Shown here: positions 35,208-46,140 of the stretch, piece by piece | Layout: every line of letters begins with the position of its first letter | Position numbering within the stretch: the stretch's first letter is position 1 | Notes under the pieces: generated by a model | Seen by the model: the letters and a program-made list of their open reading frames with translations, nothing else | The model's database searches: none | What the model was told of the DNA's origin: nothing | From: Platanthera guangdongensis | Taxonomy: Eukaryota; Streptophyta; Magnoliopsida; Asparagales; Orchidaceae | NCBI GenBank assembly: GCA_039583875.1 | Contig: CM077158.1 | Coordinates: 127,429,221-127,493,220, forward strand | DNA length: 64,000 nt | Reading direction: 5' to 3' | Program-made: the position numbers and the translations under genes

Positions 35208-36692
35208 ATTGAGGCAATGCAAGAGGAGCTGAATCAGTTCAAGAGATGCAAAGTCTGGGAGCTTGTTCCTAAACCAAAAGACCACAACATAATTAGAACC
35301 AAGTGGATCTTTAGGAACAAGATGGATGAACATGGAGTGATTGTCAAGAACAAAGCAAGACTGGTTGCTAAGGGATATAGGCATGAAGAAGGTATTGACT
35401 TTGATCAAACCTTTGCTCCAGTAGCCAGACTGGAAGCCATAAGAATGTTCCTGGCCTATGTAAACTTTCAAGATTTTAAAGTATACCAAATGGATGTTAA
35501 GTCAGCCTTTTTAAACGGCAATCTGAAAGAGGAAGTATATGTGGAACAGCCATTAGGTTTTGTTGATTCAACTCAACATAATTATATCTATAGACTTAGG
35601 AAGACATTGTATGGGTTCAAACAAGCCCCTAGGGCTTGGTATGTAACCCTGTCTAATTTCCTCATTGAGAATAAATTCACAAGGGGGAAAATAGACAAGA
35701 CTCTATTCCTTAGGAAATCTAGAGGCAAGATAATACTAGTCCAAATATATGTAGATGACATCATATTTGGGTCTACTGAAAATAGTCTTTGCAAAAAGTT
35801 TGCAAAACTTATGCAAGGACAATTTGAGATGAGCAGTATGGGGGAACTTAAGTTCTTCTTGGGTCTTCAAGTTAGACAGACTGAGAATGGTTTATCCATA
35901 TGCCAGTCTAAGTTCACCCTAGAACTAATAAGGAAGTTTGGTATGGATTCATCCACTACCATGAAGACTCCTATGGGGTCAAGTATGTCTCTTAGCAAAG
36001 ATGATGCAGGGAAACCTATAGATGAGACTTTGTATAGAGGGATAGTTGGCTCCCTATTGTATTTGACTGCAAGTAGACCAGATATCATGTATGATACATG
36101 TGTTTGTGCTAGGTACCAAGCATGCCCTAAAGAGTCTCATTTGACAGCAGTCAAAAGGATTCTGAGATATCTAAAGGGCACACCTTATCTAGGCATTTGG
36201 TACACTAGGAATGTAGATTTTGAACTAACAGGTTATTCAGATGCAGATTTTGCAGGCTGCAAAGAAGACAGAAAAAGTACAATTGGAACCTGTCAATTCC
36301 TAGGTGGAAGACTGATATCTTGGAGTAGCAAGAAGCAAACAAGTGTGGCTATCTCCACAGCAGAATCAGAATATGTGGCTGCAGGAAGTTGTTGTGCTCA
36401 ACTTCTATGGATACAACATCAGCTTAAGGATTATGGTATTCAAGTAAGTAGAACACCACTGTTTTGTGATTCTACTAGTGCTATATCTATTGCTAACAAT
36501 CCTGTTTCCCATAGTAGAACTAAACATATTGAGATAAAATATCATTTTCTAAGGGAACATGTAGAAAAAGAAGATATATCACTTGAGTATGTAAATACAG
36601 ATAATCGACTAGCTGACATGTATACTAAGCCCCTAGAAGAAAACAAATTCAATAGATTCAAAATTGAATTAGGTATGATAAACTTAGAATAA
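35208..36692 (+). pseudogene. Reverse transcriptase and RNase H of S1
   Basis: Open from ATG 35217 to TAA 36692 (491 aa) but cut from the rest of pol by one stop. Reverse transcriptase: [81 protein letters not shown] (YVDD active site), LKFFLGLQV. RNase [65 protein letters not shown]. All catalytic acids are present. The enzyme domains look intact in themselves. Confidence 0.93.
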
Positions 36693-36717
36693 GTTTATAG
36701 AAATGGCTAAGTAAAAA

Positions 36718-37155
36718 GGTGTCGACACACAGAGTTATTTGTGTCGACACAGAAAAGTGGTGTCGACACTTTAGAGAAAAGGTGTCGACACATCTAGGAA
36801 GTTGGTGTCGACACTTCAGAAAATTAGTGTCGACACATACAGGGTCAGTGTCGACACAACCAAGGTGGTGTCGACACTTAGAATTTACACAGAATTATCT
36901 AAGTAAAGTCTCGACTAAGTGTCGAGTTAAGTGGTGTCGACACATCAACAAGTGTCGACACATATAATCTGTCGACTAAACTTGTGTCGACACAGTGTGT
37001 CGAGACATTATAAGTCTGTGTCGACACTTTTCAACAGTGTCGACACAATTTAAGTTAGCTGACCCTCCCTTTCATCTTCAAACCTAGAAAGGTATAAATA
37101 GGTTTTCTCCATTGTCTGTCGACACGCTCACCAAAGTTTCGAGACCAAACTTGTG
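36718..37155 (+). promoter_or_regulatory. Internal U3-like block (GTGTCGACAC array plus TATA) before ORF3 of S1
   Basis: About 14 exact copies of GTGTCGACAC lie between the pol stop (36692) and the ORF3 start. A TATA box, GGTATAAATAGG, is at 37091-37102, 99 bp before ATG 37199. The LTR uses the same arrangement (palindrome block, then TATA). The spacers here do not look copied from the LTR. Inference: a separate promoter for ORF3. Confidence 0.6.
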
Positions 37156-37198
37156 TGTCGACACCTCTCTTCTCTTCATTCAAATTCTTCAAACCCTA

Positions 37199-40036
37199 AT
37201 GGCGCCAAAGCTCGAGGAGAACGTAAATGAAGGCTATGAACTGGTGCGGGACGCGTTTGATGACGCAGAATCCGAGATCAAGAATGTGGTAACCCTAGTA
37301 GCAAACTCAGGGTTAGAATTTCTTGTTTCAGAGCCCACAAAGATTTGGAAGAAAGAAGTTTTAAAATTTCTAAATGGAGCAACCCTAGACGAGACTGGAC
37401 TCAAAATAAAGTCAAGGGTACATGGCGAAAAGGTGAAGGTCTCACCAAAGAGTTTAAGAAAGGTCCTAAACCTGCCAAGGACAAAAGAAGAGGATGAAGT
37501 TACTGCTTCTAAGACCAGAGAAGCATTGGCATGGTGTGGTCTTGATTCAAAGAAGAAAATTGGATCAGTATTCAATAGGAAAGGTATGAACAGCCAAGGC
37601 AAATTTCTCTCAGAGATTGTTGGCAAAGTTATCCTGTGCAAGTCTGGAGGCCATGACAGGATTTCAGCTTATATGTTCAGCATCATGACAAGGATTATCT
37701 TTCAACTAACTACTGATTGGTCTGCAGTGTTATTTGATAAGATTAAGGAGAGCCTGAAGAAACCCAATTTGGGTAGAATTCTAAGTCTTTACTTGGCTGG
37801 TAGTATACCAGAAGTAATGAGTCAAGCTGCTGGAACTAAGATCAACCATATGAGGAAGATGGACATGAGGATCTTCTCTAGGTGGGACAGAGTATTAACT
37901 AAGGAGATACTTACTCCTGAGAAAATAACTCCCCAAAAGAAGAAGAAGAAGACAGCCCCAGTGGCTCAGGATTCATCTAGCAGCTCTGGTAGTGAAGAGC
38001 AAGTTGTCTTTACTCCTGATGAGGATGTAGAAGGAAATGCTGGGAAGTCTCCAGCTTAACAAGATGCTGCAGAGAGGCAGGGGGAGCTACCACCAGCTAG
38101 ACCCATACACCAGGATTCTATCCAGGGGGAGCCTCTAGTGGTGGAAGAGTCAACTCCTCTTGAAAGTGAAAGAGCCACCCACATCATCCTTGAGGTAATC
38201 ACTGAGATTAATGCTATAGATTTCCTTATAGAGGATAATATTTTGTCAGATTCATTAAATAATGTTAATCAGCAATCTCAGATTGATAGTCAACCCCCAG
38301 ATGTTGTCATGAAGGACACATCTGTTACAGTTCAAGTAGTATCTGATCCAGTGGTAGATGAGCCAAGAGTTTCTTCAGCCCATTCTCCACAAGAATATAC
38401 AATGGAAGATCTTTTCCTCAATCTAGATCAAACAGACTTTGACAAGGAAAGTGCTACTGCTGAGGGGGAGAAGTCCCAAGTTGAGGGGGAGCAAGTAATA
38501 CTTGATGAAGAACCTGCAAGGCAAGAGCCTGAGAAGCCAAAAGCTGTTGAGGAGCTACCTAGAGAGAGGGTAGATATTGCAAGCACATCAGCTTCAGAAG
38601 ATGAGGAGGCTGCCAGAGCAAAGAAAAGGAAATTTCAAGTATTCAAACAAAGAAGCCAGACTTATAAGAAGGCATTGCAAACCATAGCGCCACAACCAGC
38701 ACTACAGCCAGCACCATCAGTAGATTACAGTTCTCTAATGGTTGCTATGCAAATAAAGCTTGATGAGCAAAGGAAAGCTCTTGAAAAATATGTGGATGAA
38801 GGGCAAAAATCTCTACAATTTGATCTGGCCCAAGACATTAAGTCCATAAGATTTGAGATGAATCTCAATAAGAAGGAGATGACTGACTGCTTCCACAAGG
38901 GAGGCAATGTAGTGGTTTACTTAGCTACACATCAAGAGAAGATAAAAGCTCAAGTGGATGACATTGTCCTGAAGCAAGGGTATGTTCTTGAAAACTAGAT
39001 CAGAATGAATGACAACTTAACAGCTTCACACAATGCCATTGTCACAGAGATGAAGAACATAGCTGTTGGACTGACTACTTCTAATGCTACTGCTAAGGCA
39101 GAGTTTGATAAAGCCTTGCAATAGAGTTTAACTGATGTTACATCTGCTATTCAAGATTCTCAAAAGTTGATAACTGAAAAGCTCCAAAGGTTAAAACCTT
39201 TCTTTAAAGATGGAGTCAACTATTTGGATGCCTAAATCAGATTTCAAAAGGATGATCTAAGAGATCACATGGAAAGAGAAGTCATAAAGGGGGAGAGGGT
39301 GTTAGTCAAAGCCAGCTCTGATCATGCTAAGTGGATTTCTAATTCTATCAGAGCTACTCTTGGTTATCCTCCTTTGTGTGATGATGATAATGTAGCAGAA
39401 TCTTGGATTAACCCTGCATATCTTGGAGGTGAGCAACCTGAAGTAGCCCAAGTTATCTATCCTCCACCAGATTTTGATATGGTATAAGCTGAGATCCAGA
39501 CTATGTATAGCCCACCTGAGGGAAAGCACAATGTGGTAATAGAAAAGGTGGTTCAGCCAGTGCCTGAGGCTGTACTAAAGGAACAAGAAGCTTTGCTGCT
39601 CAAGGAACAAGAGACTATGTTGTCTAAGAAGAGGTTCAGAGAGCAAGCTGAATAAAGACCAGATTTTGAACAGTGGAGCCCCACTTCAAGAAACATTATC
39701 TTAACTGCATGGAAAGCTGCCAAACATAATATTCAAGACAGAAACAAATGGTATTCTGAACAATAATGGAGAAAGCATGAAAATAGGCAGGAAGCCATAG
39801 TGCAGTACAGAAGGAATGCAAAGATGGGAAAGCTACCTCCTACTACCCAGGAGCCTAACAAGTACTTTCCCAAGCCATATCATTATTTTGAGAGGCAGAA
39901 GATTAAAGCTGAAGAGCTAAAGAAGAAGGAGCTGAATGGGAAAAAGCCTGCTGATACTGAAGATGCTGAAGCTCCTATGCAAGCCAATATTCAGTCTGGA
40001 AAAGGCATAATGATTAAGGAGGCTGAGCAAAAATAG
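37199..40036 (+). pseudogene. ORF3 of S1: post-pol ORF, putative plant transposon-type protein
   Basis: One frame of about 945 codons from ATG 37199 (MAPKLEENVNEGYELV). It is broken by stops near 38057, 38996, 39122, 39233, 39485, 39653 and 39764 but by no frameshift. The first ~280 residues (EPTKIWKKEVLKFLNG, VHGEKVKVSPKSLRKVLNLP, HDRISAYMFSIMTRIIF) resemble the domain annotated in plants as 'putative plant transposon protein'; this match is from memory. Then come a Lys-rich stretch (PQKKKKKTAPVA), a long acidic Gln/Glu-rich region, and coiled-coil-like helices near 38740-38960. No signal peptide or clear membrane segment is seen, so the SIRE-style envelope label is not supported. Function unknown. 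Confidence 0.7.
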
Positions 40037-40296
40037 AATAGAATTTTCTTGAGTTTACAGTTGTAATATTTTGATTTTTAAACACTTGGTAAACTTTTGG
40101 AAAATGAATATGACAAGTTGTTAGAACAATGTGTTATATGTTAAACCTATTTCATAATTGTTCTGAGATGATATCTGTGTATACATGTTTTGTTTAATAC
40201 ATGTTTATGTACTTGCCCTGTTATATAATCCTGCTTTACATCATACTGTAATTTTGTGTTGTATGGTGTATATCTTTGACTAAGGGTTATGACTTC

Positions 40297-40313
40297 TCCA
40301 AATAGGGGGAGAT
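40297..40313 (+). other. Polypurine tract of S1
   Basis: caaataggggga followed by GAT directly before the 3' LTR. The same gggggagat form is seen on minus at 52955-52970 in element F. Confidence 0.85.
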
Positions 40314-42278
40314 TGTTGGGAACATTGGTTTAAATGTACCTGATTTGAAGAAGCCTCACCCTACTCAATGATATACATCAAAATGTATTTGATGTGTTTT
40401 GAGTTTAGTTGTGCAGGTCAAGTATTTGCAGGGAAAGCAGAAAAGATTATATGTCCATGTGTCGACACCCAGAGGGAAAGTGTCGACACTTAAGAAGACT
40501 TGTGTCGACACCCAGACAAGCAGTGTCGACACTTGGAGTAATTGTGTCGACACCAGGGATGCAGAGTCGACACCAGACAGAAAGTGTCGACACAAGGAGC
40601 TGTGTCGACACTCAATGAAGAAAAGTTCAGTGAAGTTGTGTCGACACTTAGCAGCAATGTCCACACCTAGAGGAACTGTGTCTACATCAGAAAGTGTCGA
40701 CACTTGGAGGCTGTGTCGACACTCAGCAAAAGTCAGCAGAGTCTAAGTATAAGTGTCGACATGATGAAGAATGTGTCGACACTCTACAGAAGACTCAACA
40801 CTTGAAGTATGTGTCGACACAAGAAAGAATGTGTCTTCACTCAGCAGAAGACTCAACACTTAGCAAAGTTCAACAAAATTCTAAGTATAAGTGTCGACAC
40901 AAAGGAGATGTGTCGACACTCAGCTAAAGTCTCAACACAAGAAGAATGTGTCGACACTAAGGAGCTGTGTCGATACTCAGCAAGTATCAACACTGAAGGC
41001 ATGTGTCGACACCAAGAAGAAGTGTCGACACTGAACAAGTTTAACACATGAAGATGTGTCGACACAAAAGAGTTGTGTCGACACTTACAAGAATACAACT
41101 AAGTACTGAAGAACAAGGATTTGTGTCGACACACATTATCAGTGTCGACACATGATGAAGAAGCTGTGTCGAGAAGTGGATTCTACAACACAAGGAGTTG
41201 TGTCGACACCTTGAAGGCTAGTGTCGACACTTAGTCAACTTGTGTCGACACTTGGTCTATAAGTGTCGACACTTAAAGACAGATTGTCTCGACACTTTCA
41301 GACAGTTATAGATTTTTCAAGAACTGACTGGATGACTTGACAGCTGCCATTCCAGCCGGTCTACTGCACCTGTCAGAGTTGTCAGAAATCAGTTAGGAAC
41401 CGGACCAGCCGGTTACCATGAAGAAGGCCTATATATAGGCTTATACTGTCTACAGAAAAAGATGATCAAGGTTGTTGAAAAGCAATTCATTAAAGACTTT
41501 CAAGTAAAGTTCTAAGTAGTTGGAGAGAGAGAGCTCCATCTAGGAAGACAGCCGTTGGAACCAGGCTGAGAAGAAGGGTTCAGACTTTGTTTTGAATCTT
41601 AAGTTGCAGAGATCAAAGATCAGCTGCAGAGAAGATCAACCCTATTGTGTTCTACATTCAAGAAGCTTTGAAGAAAAGCCAAGTGAGGTTGATCTCAGCA
41701 GAGTTCTTCCAAGAACTCATCAAGAACCTATCAACTCATCTCTCTATTCAGAGTTGTAGGTATATACACTTTGTATTTTATATTTCTTGTAGGATCCTTA
41801 GGGATCTGAGTTGTAAGCCTGTAATTATAAAGGCCGAGTGGTAGGGCCTATGTGCCTGAGTGTAGGAGATCTGTATCTCTGAGTGTAGGCCTGTTGTGGC
41901 TGAGTGTAGGCCTTGTGGCTGAGTGTAGGCTTTGTGAAGAAGCTGAGTGTAGGTCTTTGAAGAAGACTGAGTTGTAGGGCCTTGGGCCTGAGCTGTACGA
42001 ACCTGTTTGGGGTTCTGAGTGTAAGATCTGAGGATCTGAGATAGTGGAGGAGTTTGGCCGAATCTAGTACACTGCTAGATAGGCGAAGGGGGAAAGTGGA
42101 TGTACCCAAACCTTGGGGAACCACTATAAATCTGTGTGTCCACTGTGTGCATGTGTAATTCTGTGGTAAAGTACTTATAACTCTGTGATATAATCTGAAT
42201 TCTGCCTAAAAGGTATAAAAAGATTTAGTCACCTATTCACCCCCCCCCCCTCTAGGTGATTAGGTACAATTTCTTTCA
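40314..42278 (+). repeat. 3' LTR of S1
   Basis: 1965 bp, matching 29456-31416 with about 45 substitutions. The TATA box CTATATATAGGC is near 41428. The palindrome block is at 40459-41297; a few palindromes differ between the LTRs (for example GTGTCTTCAC near 40831 against GTGTCGACAC in the 5' LTR). A C-run of about ten precedes TCTAGGTGATTAGG near the end. Confidence 0.95.
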
Positions 42279-42283
42279 AGAAC

Positions 42284-42342
42284 CTCTTGCCCGTTTCTTC
42301 TATTCACACCTTGAGGGCCTCTCGCGAGCCCGAGGTTGTACA
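42284..42342 (-). repeat. 5' LTR of element B, last part
   Basis: CTCTTGCCCGTTTCTTC... to ...GGTTGTACA matches 17091-17149. It follows the second AGAAC of S1 and precedes the second AAACC of B. Confidence 0.9.
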
Positions 42343-43207
42343 AAACCCTTAAACTTTCTATTTATATCTAAGGAATAAATAGAATAGTTTCTGGGGCTAT
42401 CGGAAGATCCTGACATAGAATCCAAAAAATCGGTCAGACAACCCTTATATTGTCGATTCGTCAAGTATCTATAGAATACATGGCGAATCGTTGAGTATCA
42501 TCATATACTCGACGAATCTTCGAGTATCCATAGGATACAAGTCAAACTCAATGCCTATCTTCTGCCAGATCAACACTTGATATCGACGAAGGCTTTGAAT
42601 GGACTCAATGCTGTCAACGCTTTCTACGCCATGACATTAAGTGCACTCAACACACTCAACGCCTAAGGCCAGATTTGTCGAATGGCATTTAGTGAACTCA
42701 GCACTCAATGCCTAAGGCCAAATTCATCAAATTGCATTAAGTGAACTCAACACTCAACGCCAAAGTGCCAGATTCGCCTAGTAACCCTTTACTCGACGAA
42801 GGAGTTGAGTGGACTCAACACACTCAACGCCTGAGACTCAGACTCATCAAATGAACTCCTTTACTCAACGAATCGTCGACTATACTCAATACCCTCAACA
42901 CTTAAGTGCCATACTCGACGAATCAACTCCTTGACTCGATGAGTCGTTGAATATACTCAACTTACTCAATGTCGCGATTCGATGAGTCAACTCTTAACTC
43001 GACGAAGGCATTGAGTGGTCTCAACACACTCGACGCTTTTTCCTTAGAATATTTTAAGTCTTTTTCAACTCATCATATAAGCTATACCATACAGATCCAA
43101 TCTCCTAATTTCTCCACAATCTTATGTGCGACCCTGATATGCTCATACTGTGTTGGTAGTGAGACCACATGCTTGATCACTTCCATATCACAATGGTAAC
43201 ACCAACA
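42343..43207 (-). repeat. 5' LTR of element G, outer (U3) part with dyad block
   Basis: Continues 16419 across element B. The end is CCAACA at 43202-43207 (on minus TGTTGGTGTTACC), complementing the TGTTGGG at the inner edge. A TATA box on minus, GATATAAATAG, is at 42358-42368. Upstream of it (42430-43035) lies a dense set of CTCGACGAA and CACTCAACGCC motifs, including GTTGAGTG-N9-CACTCAAC near 42796-42820. Confidence 0.65.
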
Positions 43208-43487
43208 GAAAAATGATTTTGCAAACGGTTTGAAGGATTTTGATAAATGAAGGGTTTGGTTAAGTTAGTGAACAAATGAATTGATACGTTTGGTTGTACA
43301 ATCGATATTCTTGTGAAATCTGATAGGGATGTACATGATTATAATTTCGAGAATGAAATGGGTTTTGGAAAGGTGTGATGTCCGACATCTAATACATAAC
43401 CCCTAACTATTTTATCATGCTTGATGTGTATGTGAATTACTATTATATTATTGTGGTTTTCATATGGTGTTAGACTTGTTTTGAACG
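43208..43487. other. Unassigned stretch between G and C
   Basis: 280 bp, AT-rich, with no ORF or recognised repeat. It may be older target DNA. Confidence 0.4.
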
Positions 43488-44229
43488 AGTACAACCTCGG
43501 GCTTGCGAGAAGCAACTCGAGGAGGAGTGCTGAGTTAGGGGCGAGAGGGGAGAGAGGATTTCAGAGGTGAGTGTAACCAAAGGGTCCACACGCTGGTACT
43601 TTAAAAAGACAAAACATCATGGGAGAGACGAGAGCAGCGGAGCAGGCGAGACGACCCTCGCGGCGTGTGCTGCCCTTTTGTGGGGAGACGCCTCTCGCGG
43701 GGCGGAGGATTCACGAGATGACCAGATAGGCTCGTCCCGCCCGCCGTTATTTTCTCACTCGCCATATGAGAAAAAGGTGTTTTTACTTTCTTACCCCCAA
43801 GGGGGGATTTTACTCTTTTACCCCAGGTAATTTTAACCTTTTGTCCTTTGTGGTCTGCATATAACCCTTCAGAATAGTGGAGATTTGCTGTTGGCAAACT
43901 CAACCCCGGGTATTTTTGTAATTTTAGGTCGGTTTAGTTTGGTTATTGGCAGGTCAAACTCAGAAGCCTATAAATAGACTGATAAGGTGCCTTGACGAGG
44001 GTGTTTGGACCCCCTTCTACCTTCTCCCTCCATGGCACCTAGCTCAACACTAGCTAGGGAGGTGAAGAACTTTTAATTCTTTAGAGTGAAAGGTAGGACC
44101 TCCGAGCTGAAGCCCATAGTCTGTTTATAATTCCAAGACTCACGTTAAGAGGGTGGGTTCGGGAATAGTAGGTGTGAGCTGCAACCTTAGGTCTGAACAC
44201 TAGGCGAATTCGGGTAACTGGCTTCAACA
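43488..44229 (+). repeat. 5' LTR of element C (Tat-type)
   Basis: About 742 bp, from (AG)TACAACCTCGGGC to GGCTTCAACA, matching the LTR of A. The first two bases are changed from TG. A TATA box, TATAAATA, is at 43969-43976. It holds GCGAGA/CTCGC motifs in U3, as in A. It is followed by ttttt and the primer binding site TGGTGCAGTGAGCG at 44234-44247. Confidence 0.85.
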
Positions 44230-44285
44230 TTTTTGGTGCAGTGAGCGTGGACCGCAGCATACACTGAAGAATCTTGAACTACCTC

Positions 44286-44785
44286 ATGGAGGGAAGTCAT
44301 TTAGAAGGAGACGGGGGCGGGGCTGAGAACTCTGGAGGATTCATAGGAAGGGAGGAATTTATGACATCCATCAAAGGCATCATGGATACATTATAGGGGA
44401 TCTCGCGGTAGGGCGACTGCTCGACTCCTATACCTCTGGTGCCCGCTCTCTCATAACAGTATGAGCTCGTCTCGGCAAGAGTTGGAGAGGACGGCCCCGG
44501 GAGGCGACCCGAAAAGGAAGTGCTGATAGAAGGAGGCAGGCGAGACCTGGCGGGTAGGGAGTCGTTCCCTAGCCCTGCGAGTGCCATCTCGCCAGGATAC
44601 GTCGTTGTGAAAGTGGGGGCGGCGAGACCCATGATGAGAGGGTCCCCATTCTGCGATTCGATCCTTTCAGCTCCAGTCCCAGAAGGGTTCAGGGAGCCCA
44701 AAATGAACTACTATGTGGGAAAGGACGACCCTCTCCACCACTTGCAATGGTTCGAAGATGCGGTCTCCATCTGGCTGATGACCGA
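44286..44785 (+). pseudogene. gag of element C, first part
   Basis: ATG 44286 (MEGSHLEGDGGG) begins a gag whose frame is soon broken (stops near 44391 and 44406). The conserved gag block is read from 44640 in another frame: FCDSILSAPVPEGFREPKMNYYVGKDDPLHHLQWFEDAVSIWLMTD, described here by position, which matches gag of Tat elements directly before the MTDAFKCRFFAITLKEKARD block of B. It is interrupted at 44786 by element H. Confidence 0.8.
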
Positions 44786-45984
44786 TGTAAGACCCCATTT
44801 TTTTTCTTTGAAACACCGGGGTCTTAGGCCCAGAACCGCCACTTTGTGGTGACACCTTCACTCCATGGAAGGTCATCACTACAAAACGCATATATATAGT
44901 AAATAATATCCACGAAGGGAGTGTCCACAGATGTAATAAAAGTACTAAAAACTTGGGCTCATGCCCAGTACATCAAGTCCTCACCACATATCTCTCATCG
45001 CGGAAGCAAAACTAATATAACTACTAGCAATCAGGACTCACAGTCCCTTCCGTCTGAACTCCGGTACTAGACTGCCCGATCTCCAAGAGTGCCGACCTCC
45101 GGGGCTGCTCCTCCATGCTGGGATCCATGGTCCCCTAAAATGATGTGGTTCGAAAACTGTTAGTCTAAAAGACTAAGCCCTATCATCCCCCTCCCCTTCC
45201 CCCATGGCTCCTAGGCACCGAGCGAGGAGGAGGAAAGGAGAGGACATGAAAGTGGAGAATAACAAATAAACAGATGACGGCGGAACTAATCTAGCAGTTC
45301 TATAGTATATACGGCAGTAAATAAGGTGTGAAAAATTGAATAAGAAAGTAATCTTAACTTATATGAAAACACATAAGCCAAGGGATCTTTTGCAGGGCTC
45401 CTATCGTATAAAAAGTCCCATGCCAATTTATACGATAGGGTGTCGATTTTCTAGCAAGCATATATTTATAATACTGAATGAAAACCTTACCTTATAAGAA
45501 CGCTCGCACAAACTTATAAACCAAGGGGTCGTTTTACAGGGCCTATTGTATAAAGCATCCCATACCACTTATACAATAGGTGTCGGGGTTATATGCAATG
45601 GTTATGCTATAAAATACAATTATGCCATGATGTGATCATGCAAGTGCAACTCACCCACCTGACTCTGTGTACACAGACCTTTAGTTCCCCCTTTCTAGAG
45701 CCGAACCTCCCAGGATACCTCCGTAGTGGCAAACGAAAGCGTTGGGTTGGGCCTCGTCCACCTCTAAATCGGTAATTGCACTACCAGTCCGACCTATCGT
45801 ACGCGTCAACTATAGTGCATTAAGCGGAGCTCCTGCGTACTCTTGCCGGCTGGCGCACCGGACTTATTTGGGCAAGTGCTAAACCACACTTGCCGAGTCA
45901 ACGTATTGGCATCGGTGCATCGACCCTCCAATCCCGAAGACCCACCACATTATACCTTATGCACATGCAACCTTATGTATCAGC

Positions 45985-46140
45985 TACCGAGCCAAAACTC
46001 CCGGATCATTCTGTCCGTCATAAACAATAATCGAGCCAAAGCTCGTCGGGCCAACCTGCCCATCACAAACCATTACCGAGCCAAAGCTCGCCGGGCTAAC
46101 CTGCCCATCACCAAAAAGCACTGGGCCCACTGCCCGAGTG
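45985..46140. repeat. Short tandem repeats in H, ~45 bp x 3
   Basis: CGAGCCAAA recurs near 45988, 46032 and 46077, followed by CTCG(T/C)CGGGC(C/T)AACCTGCCC in the last two units. The repeat is imperfect. Confidence 0.7.

Larger units (their letters stand above)
29456..42278 (+). mobile_element. Element S1: SIRE-type Ty1/copia retrotransposon with a third ORF
   Basis: 12.8 kb, complete. LTRs are 29456-31416 and 40314-42278 with duplication AGAAC at 29451-29455 and 42279-42283. Order: LTR, PBS, gag, protease, integrase, reverse transcriptase, RNase H, palindrome block with TATA, ORF3, polypurine tract, LTR. Size, long LTRs, one-frame gag-pol and a post-pol ORF fit the SIRE/Maximus lineage. By eye the LTRs differ at about 45 sites (roughly 2%), so it is the youngest insertion of the B stack. 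gag-pol and ORF3 each keep one reading frame throughout and are broken only by stop codons. Confidence 0.95.
16420..42342 (-). mobile_element. Element B: near full-length Tat-type Ty3/gypsy retrotransposon, split by S1
   Basis: Both LTRs are present (about 730 bp) with a 5-bp target duplication AAACC at 16415-16419 and 42343-42347. Without the S1 insertion B is about 13.1 kb, large as is usual for Tat elements. Read on minus: 5' LTR, PBS, gag, protease, reverse transcriptase, RNase H, integrase, tandem array, antisense gene cassette, polypurine tract, 3' LTR. It is the same family as A and C but more decayed: pol is in many frames. S1 lies within its 5' LTR, so B is older than S1 and younger than G. 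Confidence 0.93.

Noticed and set aside
37199..40036. ORF3 as an envelope-like gene, as suggested for some SIRE elements
   Set aside because: No signal peptide or clear membrane segment; the protein is charged and coiled-coil-like.
43208..43487. Possible host gene fragment between G and C
   Set aside because: Only 280 bp, AT-rich, and no ORF or splice structure.
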